A stretch of 53,489 nt of DNA. Origin: Frankiales bacterium. GTDB taxonomy: Bacteria > Actinomycetota > Actinomycetes > Mycobacteriales > Jatrophihabitantaceae. Shown piece after piece: positions 17,323 to 26,145 of this stretch. The first letter of the stretch is position 1, and every line of letters begins with the position of its first letter. The position numbers and the translations under genes are program-made. The notes below the pieces were generated by a model, which made no database searches, was not told where the DNA came from, and was given only the letters and a program-made list of their open reading frames with translations. Location of the stretch: the NCBI GenBank assembly GCA_025966315.1, contig JAOPUZ010000028.1, positions 1-53,489 of the forward strand, given 5' to 3'.

Positions 17323-17898
17323 GTGACTACGTATCAGGTCGGCTACTTTGTCGGCAGCCTGTCCAGTACGTCCATCAACCGAGTGCTGTCCAGGGCAGTT
17401 ATCCGGCTCGCGCCGCCCGACCTCGAATTCACCGAAATTCCGATCGGGACTCTGCCGCTGTACAACCCCGACTACGACCAGAGCTATCCACCCGAAGCGA
17501 CGGCGCTGAAGGAGGCGATCGGGCAGTCAGACGCGCTGCTATTCGTCACGCCCGAATACAACCGGTCGATACCTGGCGCATTGAAGAACGCCATCGACTG
17601 GGCGTCACGACCGTGGGGCAAGAACTCGTTCCACCACGTCCCGGCCGCGGTCATCGGGGCCTCGATCGGCCAGATCGGAACGGCCGTCGCGCAGCAAAGC
17701 CTCCGGGGGGTTCTCAGTTTCTGCAACGCCCGGCAGATGACCGCTCCCGAGGCCTATGTTCAGTATTCGCCCGAGGTGTTCAGCCCGGACGGCGAAGTTC
17801 GCAACGAATCAACGGCGACGTTCCTACGCGACTTCATGGCAGAGTTCCGCGAGCACCTGGTGCGGGTCTTGACGGTCATCCCGCGGGAGAACCTCTAG
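17323..17898 (+). CDS. NADPH-dependent FMN reductase family protein
   Basis: The 191-residue flavodoxin-like protein has the FMN phosphate loop GSLSSTSINRVL near its N-terminus and the family signature TPEYNRSIPGALKNAIDW. Members reduce FMN, quinones, azo compounds or chromate with NAD(P)H; the substrate here is unknown. A GTG at 17323 is chosen because GAAGGGGAG lies just upstream. It sits beside stress proteins, which suits a role in oxidative defence. Confidence 0.85.
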   Translation: MTTYQVGYFVGSLSSTSINRVLSRAVIRLAPPDLEFTEIPIGTLPLYNPDYDQSYPPEATALKEAIGQSDALLFVTPEYNRSIPGALKNAIDWASRPWGKNSFHHVPAAVIGASIGQIGTAVAQQSLRGVLSFCNARQMTAPEAYVQYSPEVFSPDGEVRNESTATFLRDFMAEFREHLVRVLTVIPRENL

Positions 17899-17953
17899 TC
17901 CGACTTGCGCGGCCGGCGGGTGATCAGGGCACCATGATTCGCCAAGGTCCCTT

Positions 17954-18412
17954 TCAGGAATTGACTGAATGTTGGGCGTTCTGCGGACTCCCCGCTTCGA
18001 CCTCGATGGTCCGAGCCGGGTTCGATGCGACCTGCACCTGGCGCGGCTTGCTCTGCTCGGCCACCGGAACGGTCAGCGTCAGCACGCCACGGTCGTAGTC
18101 GGCCCGCAGCTTGGTCGCGTCGAGGTTCTCGCCGAGGAAGAACTGGCGGCTCGAACGTCCATGCGATCGTTCGTCGATGATCGGCTCGTCACCCTCCTGC
18201 CGGGGCGAGGTGAAGTTGGCCTGAACGTTAACCACGTTGCGTTCCACGGTGACGTTCACATCGCTCGGGTCGACGCCGGGAACATCGAGGAGCACGAAGA
18301 ACTCATCCCCGCGCCGGAAGGCGTCGGTCGGCATCGCCCGTACCCCCGCGGGAAGCACACGCTCGGCGTGCCGGTCCAGTTCGCGGAAGGGGTCGAATCG
18401 CATCAGCGTCAT
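17954..18412 (-). CDS. Hsp20/alpha-crystallin small heat-shock protein (first copy)
   Basis: The 152-residue chaperone starts MTLMRFDPFRELDRHAERVL, a classic Hsp20 N-terminus. Its alpha-crystallin domain includes FFVLLDVPGVDPSDVNVTVE and the closing DYDRGVLTLTVPV. It holds unfolded proteins for refolding. AAGGGA precedes ATG 18412. It diverges from the protease gene cluster; a second Hsp20 of quite different sequence lies at 20510. Confidence 0.93.
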   Translation of the reverse strand: MTLMRFDPFRELDRHAERVLPAGVRAMPTDAFRRGDEFFVLLDVPGVDPSDVNVTVERNVVNVQANFTSPRQEGDEPIIDERSHGRSSRQFFLGENLDATKLRADYDRGVLTLTVPVAEQSKPRQVQVASNPARTIEVEAGSPQNAQHSVNS

Positions 18413-18728
18413 GTCGTTTCCCTTAGTAGCTCTGCGGTGAGTGTGGGCCTCACAGCCGTACACCGGCCTGGCCTCACCCTGGGATGTCGAAGTTCGATCT
18501 GGCTCTTGACCTGGCACGGATGATGTCCTGCAGCGCGCGTCCAACGTTGCGCGCTGATCCGCTTCGCAGCTTCGATCTGGCAAGCACCGGGCGCCGTCAT
18601 GAGACCCGCCGGGTCACGATCACTCGTCCCATCAGGACAGTCCGCGGTGGCACATGTGCACTTCCAGGTTGAAGACCAACGTTTCGCGGCGGTGCTGAAT
18701 TAGTCGTAGCCCGCTGAAAGGATGGCGC
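18413..18728. promoter_or_regulatory. Shared region between hsp20 and protease genes
   Basis: There is no gene in these 316 bp. An inverted repeat CAGCGCG-N12-CGCGCTG (18531-18556), with the palindrome CAACGTTG inside, and a direct repeat TTCGATCTGGC (near 18494 and 18573) are possible regulator sites. I do not see the HspR (HAIR) or CIRCE consensus. Confidence 0.4.
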
Positions 18729-19826
18729 ATGACAACGATGACGAGAACGCCTGCATGGGTCGTCGCGTCCGCACTTCTGGCCCTCATCGGCCTGACCGCA
18801 GGCACCGGCCACAGCGCACCATCCACTGTCCCCTCGTCGACGACAGCTGCTGCACCGGCCAAGCCGGCGTCGACCACCGCCCAGCCGGCGCAGGCACTGC
18901 AGGCCGCGTTCACCGCCACGGTCGGCAAGGTTCTCCCGTCGGTCGTCGAGATCAGCACGGCCACCGGACTCGGTTCCGGCGTCATCCTGGACACGCGCGG
19001 AGACATCGTGACCAACGCCCACGTCGTCGGCAACGCCACTACCTTTCAGGTCCGGCTCGCGAACACCGCCTCGACCTACTCGGCGCGACTAGTGGGCACG
19101 TTCGCGCCAGACGACCTGGCCGTCATCCGGGTGACCGGCGCCAACGGACTGCACGCTGCCACCCTCGGCGACTCGAACGAGTTGCAGGCCGGCGACATCG
19201 TGATGGCCGTAGGAAACCCACTCGGCCTGTCGGGCAGCGTCACCGAGGGCATCGTGTCAGCGCTCGGACGTACCGTCGATGAACCCCAGGGAGGCGACTC
19301 CCCCGGCGCGACCATTCCAGACACGATCCAAACCAGCGCCGCCATCAACCCCGGCAACAGCGGCGGCGCACTCGTGGACCTCGACGGACGGGTGATCGGC
19401 ATCCCGACATTGGCCGCCGTAGACCAGCAGATCGGCAGCGGGTCGGCCGCACCGGGAATCGGTTTCGCCATCGCGAGCAACATGGTCCGCAGCATCACCA
19501 GCCAACTGATCTCGCACGGCAAGGTCACCAACTCCGGTCGGGCCGCCCTAGGCGTCGCGATCGAGACCGTCACCGACGCGAACGGCAAACCCGAGGGCGC
19601 GGGCATCGCGAGTGTCGTTCCGAACGGCCCGGCCGCTACTGCCGGCCTCGCTAGCGGGGACCTGATCACCAACGTCGGCGGCACGCCCATCACCTCGGCC
19701 CAGGACCTGGCGAATGTCCTTGCCGAGCACACAGCCGGCCAACAAGTGACCGTCACCGTGAAGTCGGCAACCACCTCGGCCACCCGGAAGCTCACCGTCA
19801 AGCTCGGCGACCTGGCCCACGGCTGA
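18729..19826 (+). CDS. HtrA/DegP-like exported serine protease with PDZ domain
   Basis: The 365-residue protein has a signal peptide or anchor (residues 8-30) and a Thr/Ala/Pro linker. A trypsin-like domain follows with H98 (TNAHVV), D129 (APDDLAV) and S211 (NPGNSGGAL), and a C-terminal PDZ domain at about residues 265-355. It would degrade or refold damaged envelope proteins. GAAAGGA is 6 nt before ATG 18729. Divergence from one hsp20 and the nearby second one suggest a joint stress response. Confidence 0.93.
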   Translation: MTTMTRTPAWVVASALLALIGLTAGTGHSAPSTVPSSTTAAAPAKPASTTAQPAQALQAAFTATVGKVLPSVVEISTATGLGSGVILDTRGDIVTNAHVVGNATTFQVRLANTASTYSARLVGTFAPDDLAVIRVTGANGLHAATLGDSNELQAGDIVMAVGNPLGLSGSVTEGIVSALGRTVDEPQGGDSPGATIPDTIQTSAAINPGNSGGALVDLDGRVIGIPTLAAVDQQIGSGSAAPGIGFAIASNMVRSITSQLISHGKVTNSGRAALGVAIETVTDANGKPEGAGIASVVPNGPAATAGLASGDLITNVGGTPITSAQDLANVLAEHTAGQQVTVTVKSATTSATRKLTVKLGDLAHG

Positions 19827-19882
19827 GCCCTGCAGTCCTGACCCGCCAACACCGATGATCCGACAACCCAGAGGGGACGAGC

Positions 19883-20383
19883 ATGAGCACACTCATCGCT
19901 ATCGGCTACCCGGACGAGACGACGGCCGACGAAGCCGCCGCGGAAGCCCGGCGGCTAGCCGCCGATCTGGTCATCCAACCCGACGCGATCGCGGTCATCA
20001 GGCGAGACCGCGACGGACACTTCCACGTCACTACCAACCATCACCCCGTGGCCGGCAACGTCTCGTGGGGCATGTTCTGGGGCTTCCTGTTCGGGCTGCT
20101 CTTCTTCATCCCGCTGTTCGGCATGGTCTTCGGGGCCGGGCTCGGCGCGCTCATGGGACTGATGACCAAAATCGACATCGAGACAGGGTTCCAGGAGCGG
20201 GTGCGCGACCTCGTGCAACCCGGTACGTCCGCGCTATTCCTCATCGTCGAGGAGTTCACCTTCGACAAGACTGTCCAAGCGCTCAGTAAGTATGGCGGAA
20301 CCGTCCTCAAGTCCTCGATGTCGAAGGAGGTCGAGGCCCAACTGCAGGAGGCACTGAACGGACTGCGCGTACCTACCGCGTGA
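19883..20383 (+). CDS. DUF1269 family membrane protein
   Basis: The 166-residue protein has an N-terminal ferredoxin-like part (LIAIGYPDETTADEAAAEA) and a hydrophobic glycine-rich hairpin at about residues 62-95 (FWGFLFGLLFFIPLFGMVFG). The rest is soluble and includes SALFLIVEEFTFDK. This pattern is typical of DUF1269, whose function is unknown. It lies 56 nt after the protease gene and 126 nt before an hsp20 gene, so it is likely part of the stress group. Confidence 0.85.
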   Translation: MSTLIAIGYPDETTADEAAAEARRLAADLVIQPDAIAVIRRDRDGHFHVTTNHHPVAGNVSWGMFWGFLFGLLFFIPLFGMVFGAGLGALMGLMTKIDIETGFQERVRDLVQPGTSALFLIVEEFTFDKTVQALSKYGGTVLKSSMSKEVEAQLQEALNGLRVPTA

Positions 20384-20509
20384 CGGGTGGCCCGAGCCTC
20401 TTCCGGGAAGGGATCGACTGTCCCGCTAGGTCCACTCAATTCCGGATTCTGGCGCTGCAAAACCGAGGCCACCGATGCCGCAAATCGCAGACCATCGAAA
20501 GGACAAAAC

Positions 20510-20965
20510 ATGGCTATGCCCGTGAAACAAAGCGAAACCGGTGTCGAACGGCGTACGCCGGCCGACGAGTTCACCCGGATCAGCCAGGAGCTCTCCCAGC
20601 TCTTCGACGACCAATGGTCGCTGTCCGCAGTCGGCAGGCAAGATGGCTTCATCCCACTGGCCGATCTGGAAGAGACCGATGACGCATACCTTATCGATGT
20701 AGAACTTCCCGGCTTGAAGAAAAAGGAAGTCCACGTCGAGACGGACGGCCGCCGGATAGCGGTCAGCGGTGAGCGCAAGGAACAGAAGCGCAGCGGCCTG
20801 CTCCGCCGCCACACACGTTCCTGGGGTCAGTTCCGATACGAAGTCGTGCTGCCGGACGAGGTCGACGGCGGCAACATCGAAGCTACGATGACCGACGGGG
20901 TGCTTCAACTGCGGGTACCCAAGCTGCGGACCAGCCAGCAACGGCGGCAGATCGAGGTCAAGTAG
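20510..20965 (+). CDS. Hsp20/alpha-crystallin small heat-shock protein (second copy)
   Basis: The 151-residue protein has an N-terminal arm and an alpha-crystallin domain (AYLIDVELPGLKKKEVHVE, ISVSGERK-like IAVSGERKEQKRSG, and MTDGVLQLRVPK). ATG 20510 has AAAGGA 6 nt upstream; longer frames to 20387 lack support. Its sequence is quite unlike the copy at 17954-18412, so it is a separate lineage and not a recent duplicate. Confidence 0.92.
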   Translation: MAMPVKQSETGVERRTPADEFTRISQELSQLFDDQWSLSAVGRQDGFIPLADLEETDDAYLIDVELPGLKKKEVHVETDGRRIAVSGERKEQKRSGLLRRHTRSWGQFRYEVVLPDEVDGGNIEATMTDGVLQLRVPKLRTSQQRRQIEVK

Positions 20966-20970
20966 CCCAA

Positions 20971-21315
20971 ATGCGGGTCAGGTCGCCCGATCATGGTGAG
21001 CCGACATCCGTGCTGGCGGGTCGAGCAAGGCCGTCTTTCCTTCACAGACCCTGGCGAATCCGAGCATCGCCGGTGCGTGGGCAGTCGGCCTCGACACCGG
21101 TGGGGGAACATCACTTAGATCTTTCCGGACTGCGCTTCGTCGATTGCACCAGGCTGCGGACTCTGGTGCAGGCACACAACGAGTGCCTCGCTCACCGTGG
21201 CACCCTCATCCTGGACCACGTCGGACGACCGGCCGCCCGACTGCTGGAGCTCACCGGACTGTCCGAAGTGCTGTTCATCAGCGACAAGGGGCCTGCCCCG
21301 GCTCGAGTTCGCTAG
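20971..21315 (+). pseudogene. Truncated STAS-domain protein (anti-anti-sigma type)
   Basis: Only the C-terminal half of a STAS domain is readable: LDLSGLRFVDCTRLRTLVQ followed by GRPAARLLELTGLSEVLFI (from about 21115). The preceding 48 codons do not look like the usual first strands, and the usual phospho-acceptor Ser/Thr region reads DCTR. STAS proteins of this size regulate sigma factors. I take this as a broken remnant, although a short expressed product is possible. Confidence 0.55.
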
Positions 21316-21371
21316 CCGTGACATCCACTTTCGCCGGGGTTCGGCCAGCTAGAAGATGGGGTTATTACAAA

Positions 21372-21394
21372 GTCCGCGGACCCTTGACGCGGAC
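21372..21394 (+). other. GC-rich hairpin before the gene at 21414
   Basis: GTCCGCG / CGCGGAC (21372-21378 with 21388-21394) can form a 7-bp stem 19 nt upstream of the ATG. It may be leader structure of the next gene or an old terminator for the STAS gene. Confidence 0.3.
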
Positions 21395-21413
21395 CCGTGA
21401 GGGTGGAGGCATT

Positions 21414-22640
21414 ATGCGACGTCACCCCGGCGACCCCGCACAATCACCCGATTCCATCCGTACCGAGCGGCCCGAGCCGACGCAGCACCGGACGGATGGC
21501 CCTCAGCCGATCCCCGAAGGCCCACTGCAGATCGGAATTGTCGCCACCCCAGGCATCGCCGAGACAATGCTCGAAGAGCTCGGTGCGGGGCTTCTGGAGG
21601 ATCTTTCCCGTGCATTTCCCGCGATCGATTGGCAGGTCAGGAATCTGGGCGATACCGAGATATCGCCGCCGGTGGACGTATCCGATCTGCTTGGTCGAGC
21701 CCGGGAGCACCTGCTCGAACAGCAATGTCACCTCGTAGTGCTGATCACCGACTTGCCGCTGAAGGTCGGACGCCACCCGGTGCTCAGTCACGCAAGTCGT
21801 GCCCACGGCGTCGCCGTCGTTTCGCTGCCCGCGCACGGCGCGGTTTCGGTGAAGAGCAAGACGCGCCGGAGTATGGCGAACGCGGTAAGCACCTTGATCG
21901 GCGCGAACGTCTTGCCGCACCCCACTGATAATTCGTCGGCTCAACGCCGGCACAGACGTGCAGGTACCCGCATCCGAGAACTCGGTACTCCCGTCTCGCC
22001 ACATCCGTCGAGCGTGGTGTTTCTGGCGCGGGTCATTCTCGGCAACCTGCACCTGCTCGCCGGCATGCTCCGAGCAAATCAGCCCTGGCGCCTGACTCTG
22101 CATCTGACCCGGTCATTGACAGCAGCGGCGGCGACCGTTGCTGCAACGCTGGTCACGTCCGACATTTGGCGGATCGCCGATCAACTGGGGGTTGCTCGGC
22201 TTGTCCTCGCGACGGTAGGTTCGGTCGTCGCGATCGCGGCGACGATGATCATCGGCGCGGGCCTGTGGGAGCGCAGCCCGTATCCGCGAGCTCGACAGCA
22301 GGTGATGCTGTTCAACACCGCGACGACGGCAACGGTCCTGCTCGGCGTGTTCGCGTTGTACGTGATGCTCGTCCTGCTGAGCGCGGTAGGAGTGTTGGTG
22401 CTGGTCCCCAGTGGACTGCTGTCGAGGGTCCTGCAGCATCACGCCGGCTACGTCGACAAAGCAGAGTTGGCTTGGCTTGGTGGCTCGCTCGCGACCGTCG
22501 CCGGTGCGCTCGGGGCCGGACTCGAGACGGACGAAGCGGTACGCAGGGCGGCCTATGCCAACCGCGGACGTACTCCACAGCAACGCAGGGATGGACCGAC
22601 GCACGATCAGCCCGCTACATCGACTGGCGAGAATTCCTGA
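21414..22640 (+). CDS. Conserved actinobacterial membrane protein of unknown function
   Basis: The 408-residue protein has a soluble N-terminal alpha/beta domain (LQIGIVATPGIAETMLEEL, HLVVLITDLPLKVG, GVAVVSLPAHG). It then has about four membrane helices at about residues 224-345, e.g. LVLATVGSVVAIAATMIIGA and LLGVFALYVMLVLLSAVGVL. GGAGG lies 5 nt before ATG 21414. Similar proteins occur widely in actinobacteria without known function. It stands alone between decayed genes. Confidence 0.7.
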   Translation: MRRHPGDPAQSPDSIRTERPEPTQHRTDGPQPIPEGPLQIGIVATPGIAETMLEELGAGLLEDLSRAFPAIDWQVRNLGDTEISPPVDVSDLLGRAREHLLEQQCHLVVLITDLPLKVGRHPVLSHASRAHGVAVVSLPAHGAVSVKSKTRRSMANAVSTLIGANVLPHPTDNSSAQRRHRRAGTRIRELGTPVSPHPSSVVFLARVILGNLHLLAGMLRANQPWRLTLHLTRSLTAAAATVAATLVTSDIWRIADQLGVARLVLATVGSVVAIAATMIIGAGLWERSPYPRARQQVMLFNTATTATVLLGVFALYVMLVLLSAVGVLVLVPSGLLSRVLQHHAGYVDKAELAWLGGSLATVAGALGAGLETDEAVRRAAYANRGRTPQQRRDGPTHDQPATSTGENS

Positions 22641-22645
22641 AATAG

Positions 22646-22789
22646 CGCAGGACACCGAACCGCGGTACACCGATAGCCAGCGATCTGTTCCTGAGCCAGA
22701 GCACCGTTCGCAATCACCTGGGCTCGGTTTACGCGAAGCTCGGCGTCAACTCACAACAAGAGCTCCTGAACCTGCTGCGGTCCCAATGA
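22646..22789 (+). pseudogene. LuxR-type helix-turn-helix fragment
   Basis: Directly after the membrane-protein gene, one frame reads RGTPIASDLFLSQSTVRNHL and then GSVYAKLGVNSQQELLNLL before TGA 22787-22789. This is the recognition-helix end of a GerE/LuxR DNA-binding domain. A stop (TAG 22643-22645) precedes it and there is no start or receiver domain, so it is a leftover C-terminus. Confidence 0.75.
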
Positions 22790-23017
22790 CACGACCGGGG
22801 CAGTCTGGCTACCTGGTGCGCGCAGAACGTCTTCTAGGCCGGCGACAGCGCAAGCGCCGGGCTGGACCGGCGACGTGTCCGGCGACCGTCGCGAGGACGC
22901 CTCCGATACCAACGTCCCGTGCGGAACCGGCCGATAGGTGCAGATGGCAAGGGATTCGATCTTCATTCGCCTTTTCCAATCTCGTGGCCGAGTGGCGACC
23001 GCGTGGTCATTCGCGCG

Positions 23018-24439
23018 TCAATTTCCGAATTCGACTTCGTTTGCGGCCATGGTGACGGTGCCGTCGCACAGTGCGCGGCCGACGAGTTGTGCGCCAGCGC
23101 CCAGCGTGATCGATCCGGCCGACATGATCGTTCCGGAGAACGACGACAATGCACCGGTCCCCACCGCGCCGGCAACCACCCAGAAGACGTGGGATGCCTG
23201 TGCACCGTTGACCAGATTCACAATGCTCCCCTCGGCGGTGTTTGCCGCCGCGTCGACTTGGAAGATGAATACGGCGTTGGGGTTGTTCTCACCGTCAAGG
23301 GTTACGGTTCCGGTTAGTGCCATTGCAGCGGTCGAGTGGTATACGCCGGCGTGGAAGATGCTGCCGTTCAGGTCGCCGGAGAACTCGCTACTCGGTGCCC
23401 GCCCGGCGGCGTCGGCATAGGCAGCGGCAACGCTCTGCTGGGCCTGTGCCGCGGTGTCGTCGCCGGCGTGGATCGTGCCGGCAATTTGGCCGGGCGGAAA
23501 GCCTCCGACTGAACTGCTCGGACTGACTCCCACGTCTCCGCCGATCGTCGTCGCTCCCGTGTTCACCACGCTCGTCCCTGCTAGTACCGAGAAGGTCGAT
23601 GCTGAGGCGAGCCAGACCGGGTTCGGATTGACCTCGACGACGAGCGATTCGGTGGCGCTGCCGACGTTGCCCGCTGGGTCACGGACTGAGGCGACCACGT
23701 CGTACGTTCCCGCGGAGAGCGCTGGTGCGGTCACACTCCAGGTGCCGTCGGTCTGGACTGTCGCGGTCAGTGCCTGACCGGCGACGGTGACTAGCAACGC
23801 TGTTCCAGCAAGGGCATTCGTGGTTCCGGTGATGGTCGGAGTGGTGTCCTTGGTGACGGCAGCCCCGCCGCCGTCGATCGTGATTACCGGCGGTAGCGCG
23901 CTGGTGAATCGGATGGTGTTGTCGGCCATGGTTACTGTGCCTCCCGCGAGGGCTCGTCCGATGAGCTGAGTGCCAGCGCCTAGGGTGATCGCGTCCGCGG
24001 TGAGGATCGTCCCTGCCGCTCCGTTGACCTGCCAGAACACGTGGCTGGGTCTCGCACCGCCGATCAGGTCTACGTTGCTTCCAGCCGCGGTCTTCAGGGC
24101 CGCGTCTATCTGAAAGACGAAGACGGCGTTCGGATCGCCATCACCGTCGAGGGTCACCGTTCCGGTGAGAGCCAGGGCAGCCGCGGTGTGATAGACGCCC
24201 GGATGGAATGTTCGGCCGTTGAGATCGCCAGCGAATTCGCTGTCCGGGACTCGAGCAGCCGCATCGGCGTATGCCGCTGCTCGATCGATCTGCGCTTGCG
24301 CGGCGGTCGGATCGCCGGCATAGACCGTTCCTGCGACAAACCCCGGCGGGAACCCGACGACCGAGCTGCTCGGGCTCGCCCCGAGGTCCCCGCTAATCGT
24401 CGTCGCCAACCTATTGACGACGCCGGTACCAGCGAGCAC
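23018..24439 (-). CDS. Ice-binding-like (DUF3494) protein with two domains, 5'-truncated
   Basis: The 473-residue frame contains two DUF3494/ice-binding-type beta-helix domains. Each has the marks FSVLAGT or LAGTGVVN, GFPPG, FHPGVYH or FHAGVYH, VFVFQ/VFIFQ and the closing GRAL-GTVTMA. A bacterial Ig-like segment links them (DTTPTITGTTNALAGTALLV). Such proteins are exported adhesins or ice binders. There is no signal peptide: the GTG at 24439 starts within the first domain's opening strand, and upstream protein sequence continues in another frame. Expression from 24439 would be internal to a broken gene. Confidence 0.75.
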   Translation of the reverse strand: MLAGTGVVNRLATTISGDLGASPSSSVVGFPPGFVAGTVYAGDPTAAQAQIDRAAAYADAAARVPDSEFAGDLNGRTFHPGVYHTAAALALTGTVTLDGDGDPNAVFVFQIDAALKTAAGSNVDLIGGARPSHVFWQVNGAAGTILTADAITLGAGTQLIGRALAGGTVTMADNTIRFTSALPPVITIDGGGAAVTKDTTPTITGTTNALAGTALLVTVAGQALTATVQTDGTWSVTAPALSAGTYDVVASVRDPAGNVGSATESLVVEVNPNPVWLASASTFSVLAGTSVVNTGATTIGGDVGVSPSSSVGGFPPGQIAGTIHAGDDTAAQAQQSVAAAYADAAGRAPSSEFSGDLNGSIFHAGVYHSTAAMALTGTVTLDGENNPNAVFIFQVDAAANTAEGSIVNLVNGAQASHVFWVVAGAVGTGALSSFSGTIMSAGSITLGAGAQLVGRALCDGTVTMAANEVEFGN

Positions 24440-24445
24440 GGGAGA

Positions 24446-25092
24446 ACGGACCCGGTCCGCAGCGCCGGCCCACCGATCGAAGCAGCCACTACTGCCACCG
24501 CCGTGCTCGTCGCGATATCGCGATTGCTGACTTGATCGGTCACGACATACCTGTACTGGTAGCAGGTTTGGTCATCCACCTGGCTATCGGTGTACGGCGA
24601 GGTCGGATTGTTCGCGCCGACATCGGTGAAGGCGCCGAACGCACCGCAGGTGCCTGAGTCCAGACTCGCGGCCGAACTCTGCAGCTGGCGGGTGGCAATG
24701 CCGGAACCGGAATCGGTCCCCGAGGTAAACGTGACGGTCACCGACTCGTCGGGCTGGTAGCCGCTGCGATAACTGATGGTTCCTGCCGTCGGCGCCGAAG
24801 AGTCGTTGACGAACTTCAGTTTCGTGGTCGCGCTGTTTCCCGCCACATCCCGGCCGGTCACGGCTAGGCTCGGAGCACTGGTCGTTCCTGGACTCCAACT
24901 GAACGGTTGGCTGACATATGGGCCGCCAGCCGGAGTCACGACTGTGGCGGGCGCGTGCGCCCACCCGGCCGAGTCTCCGGCAAGGTCCGAAGTCGTGCTC
25001 GAGAACGGGCCTGCGTCGGAGTCGGTCACCGCGTTGGTCAGAGTGAAGGATCCGGCGGCGATTCCCTGGTAGAACACCGTGTCGCCGACTCC
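24446..25092 (-). pseudogene. Upstream fragment of the same surface protein (Ig-like repeats)
   Basis: This open frame reads VFYQGIAAGSFTLTNAV, then GGPYVSQPFSWSPGTTSAP and VNDSSAPTAGTISY, typical of extracellular Ig-like/HYR-type repeats. Near 24450 it leaves the frame used by the ice-binding domains, and on the other side it runs into TGA (25093-25095) with no start or signal peptide. Together with 23018-24439 it is the tail of a once much larger cell-surface protein. Confidence 0.65.
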
Positions 25093-25162
25093 TCAGCCAT
25101 CGGTGCTCCACTCCGACGAACGATCTCGTCCTAGCCGCTACTGGCCAACGCCCCACGCACTG

Positions 25163-26145
25163 TCACCCATGCCTCTCGCCCAGGGTGACAGATGGAAGTT
25201 GTCCGTAGCATTGTTCGTAGGCGCAGGCGAATCTGCCGAGGTGCACAAAGCCCCACCGTCGCGCGATCTGGCTGACGGTTGCCCCCGGGGGCCCAAGTCG
25301 CAGTTCTCCGTGAGCTCGCTCGAGACGGACCGCGCGTACGTATGCCATCGGGCTGGTGCCTGTCGCCGTGCGAAACGCGTTCTGGAATGCGCGCAGCGAG
25401 ATACCGGCTTCAGTGGCGAGCACACCACTCGTCCAGGCGCGCTCGGGCCTGGCTTGGATCAGTCGATGGCGCGCCGGATCGGTGATGAGCTAGCCTCGCC
25501 GCGAGGGCGGTCCAACTCCTCGGAGTAGTTGTGGTGCTGGCCGGTGAGCAATCCCTCGATGAGCAATCCTTCGAGGGTGCGCCGTGTCAGAGCATGACCG
25601 AGAAGCCCGGTGGCACGGCGCATCTCGTGGTCGATCAGCATCAGTACCCGCGTCCAGGTGATCCCGCCGCTCGATCGCAGGTCCATTATCGTGGCAAACA
25701 CGAGCGGTCGGGACAGATCGCGACTAAGCAACGCAGCCAGGTGACTCTCAACCGCGACCCGGTCGAGCATCACGCAGAACTGCCTGGTGTCCGCGGTCCA
25801 CCGCAGGTCTGCTTCGACACCGGGCATGAAGACCTGAGCGGTACCCGGCTGAGTCACGACTTCGTCGGCCGCGCTTGTCTTCGAGACGCAACGCCCGCTC
25901 ACGGGGATGTCGACGTGGAAGTTTGTCGCCGACTCGGTTCGGATGCGCATGTCTGCGCCGAAGCGGATGGTGCCGACAGTGGCTCGGCCGAGCTCGATCG
26001 TGTCGAGCCGGGTATCGATTGTTGGCCGTCGCGACGCTGGCCGAAGCCGCATGGGTAGGTAGCACTTGCTGAGTGCCTGCTGCGCATCATCGACATCGGT
26101 GGTGTGAACAAAGGCCCGGCCGATGGCCATTGAGTCTGGTGTCAT
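25163..26145 (-). pseudogene. AraC-family regulator broken by a one-base frameshift
   Basis: ATG 26145 opens a 228-residue frame with an AraC-binding (cupin-like) N-terminus (HVDIPVSGRC, DLRWTADTRQFCVML) that stops right after SPIRRAID. In the -1 frame the sequence continues perfectly as LIQARPERAWTSGVLATEAG, then ISLRAFQNAFRTATG and the second HTH ATVSQIARRWGFVHLGRFA, ending at 25163. Restoring one C in GACTGATCC (near 25459-25463) would mend a roughly 327-residue protein. As it stands, the DNA-binding half is lost unless this is a base-calling error. Confidence 0.8.

Noticed and set aside
25459-25463. Programmed frameshift in the AraC gene
   Set aside because: There is no slippery run or downstream structure visible; a one-base loss explains it better.
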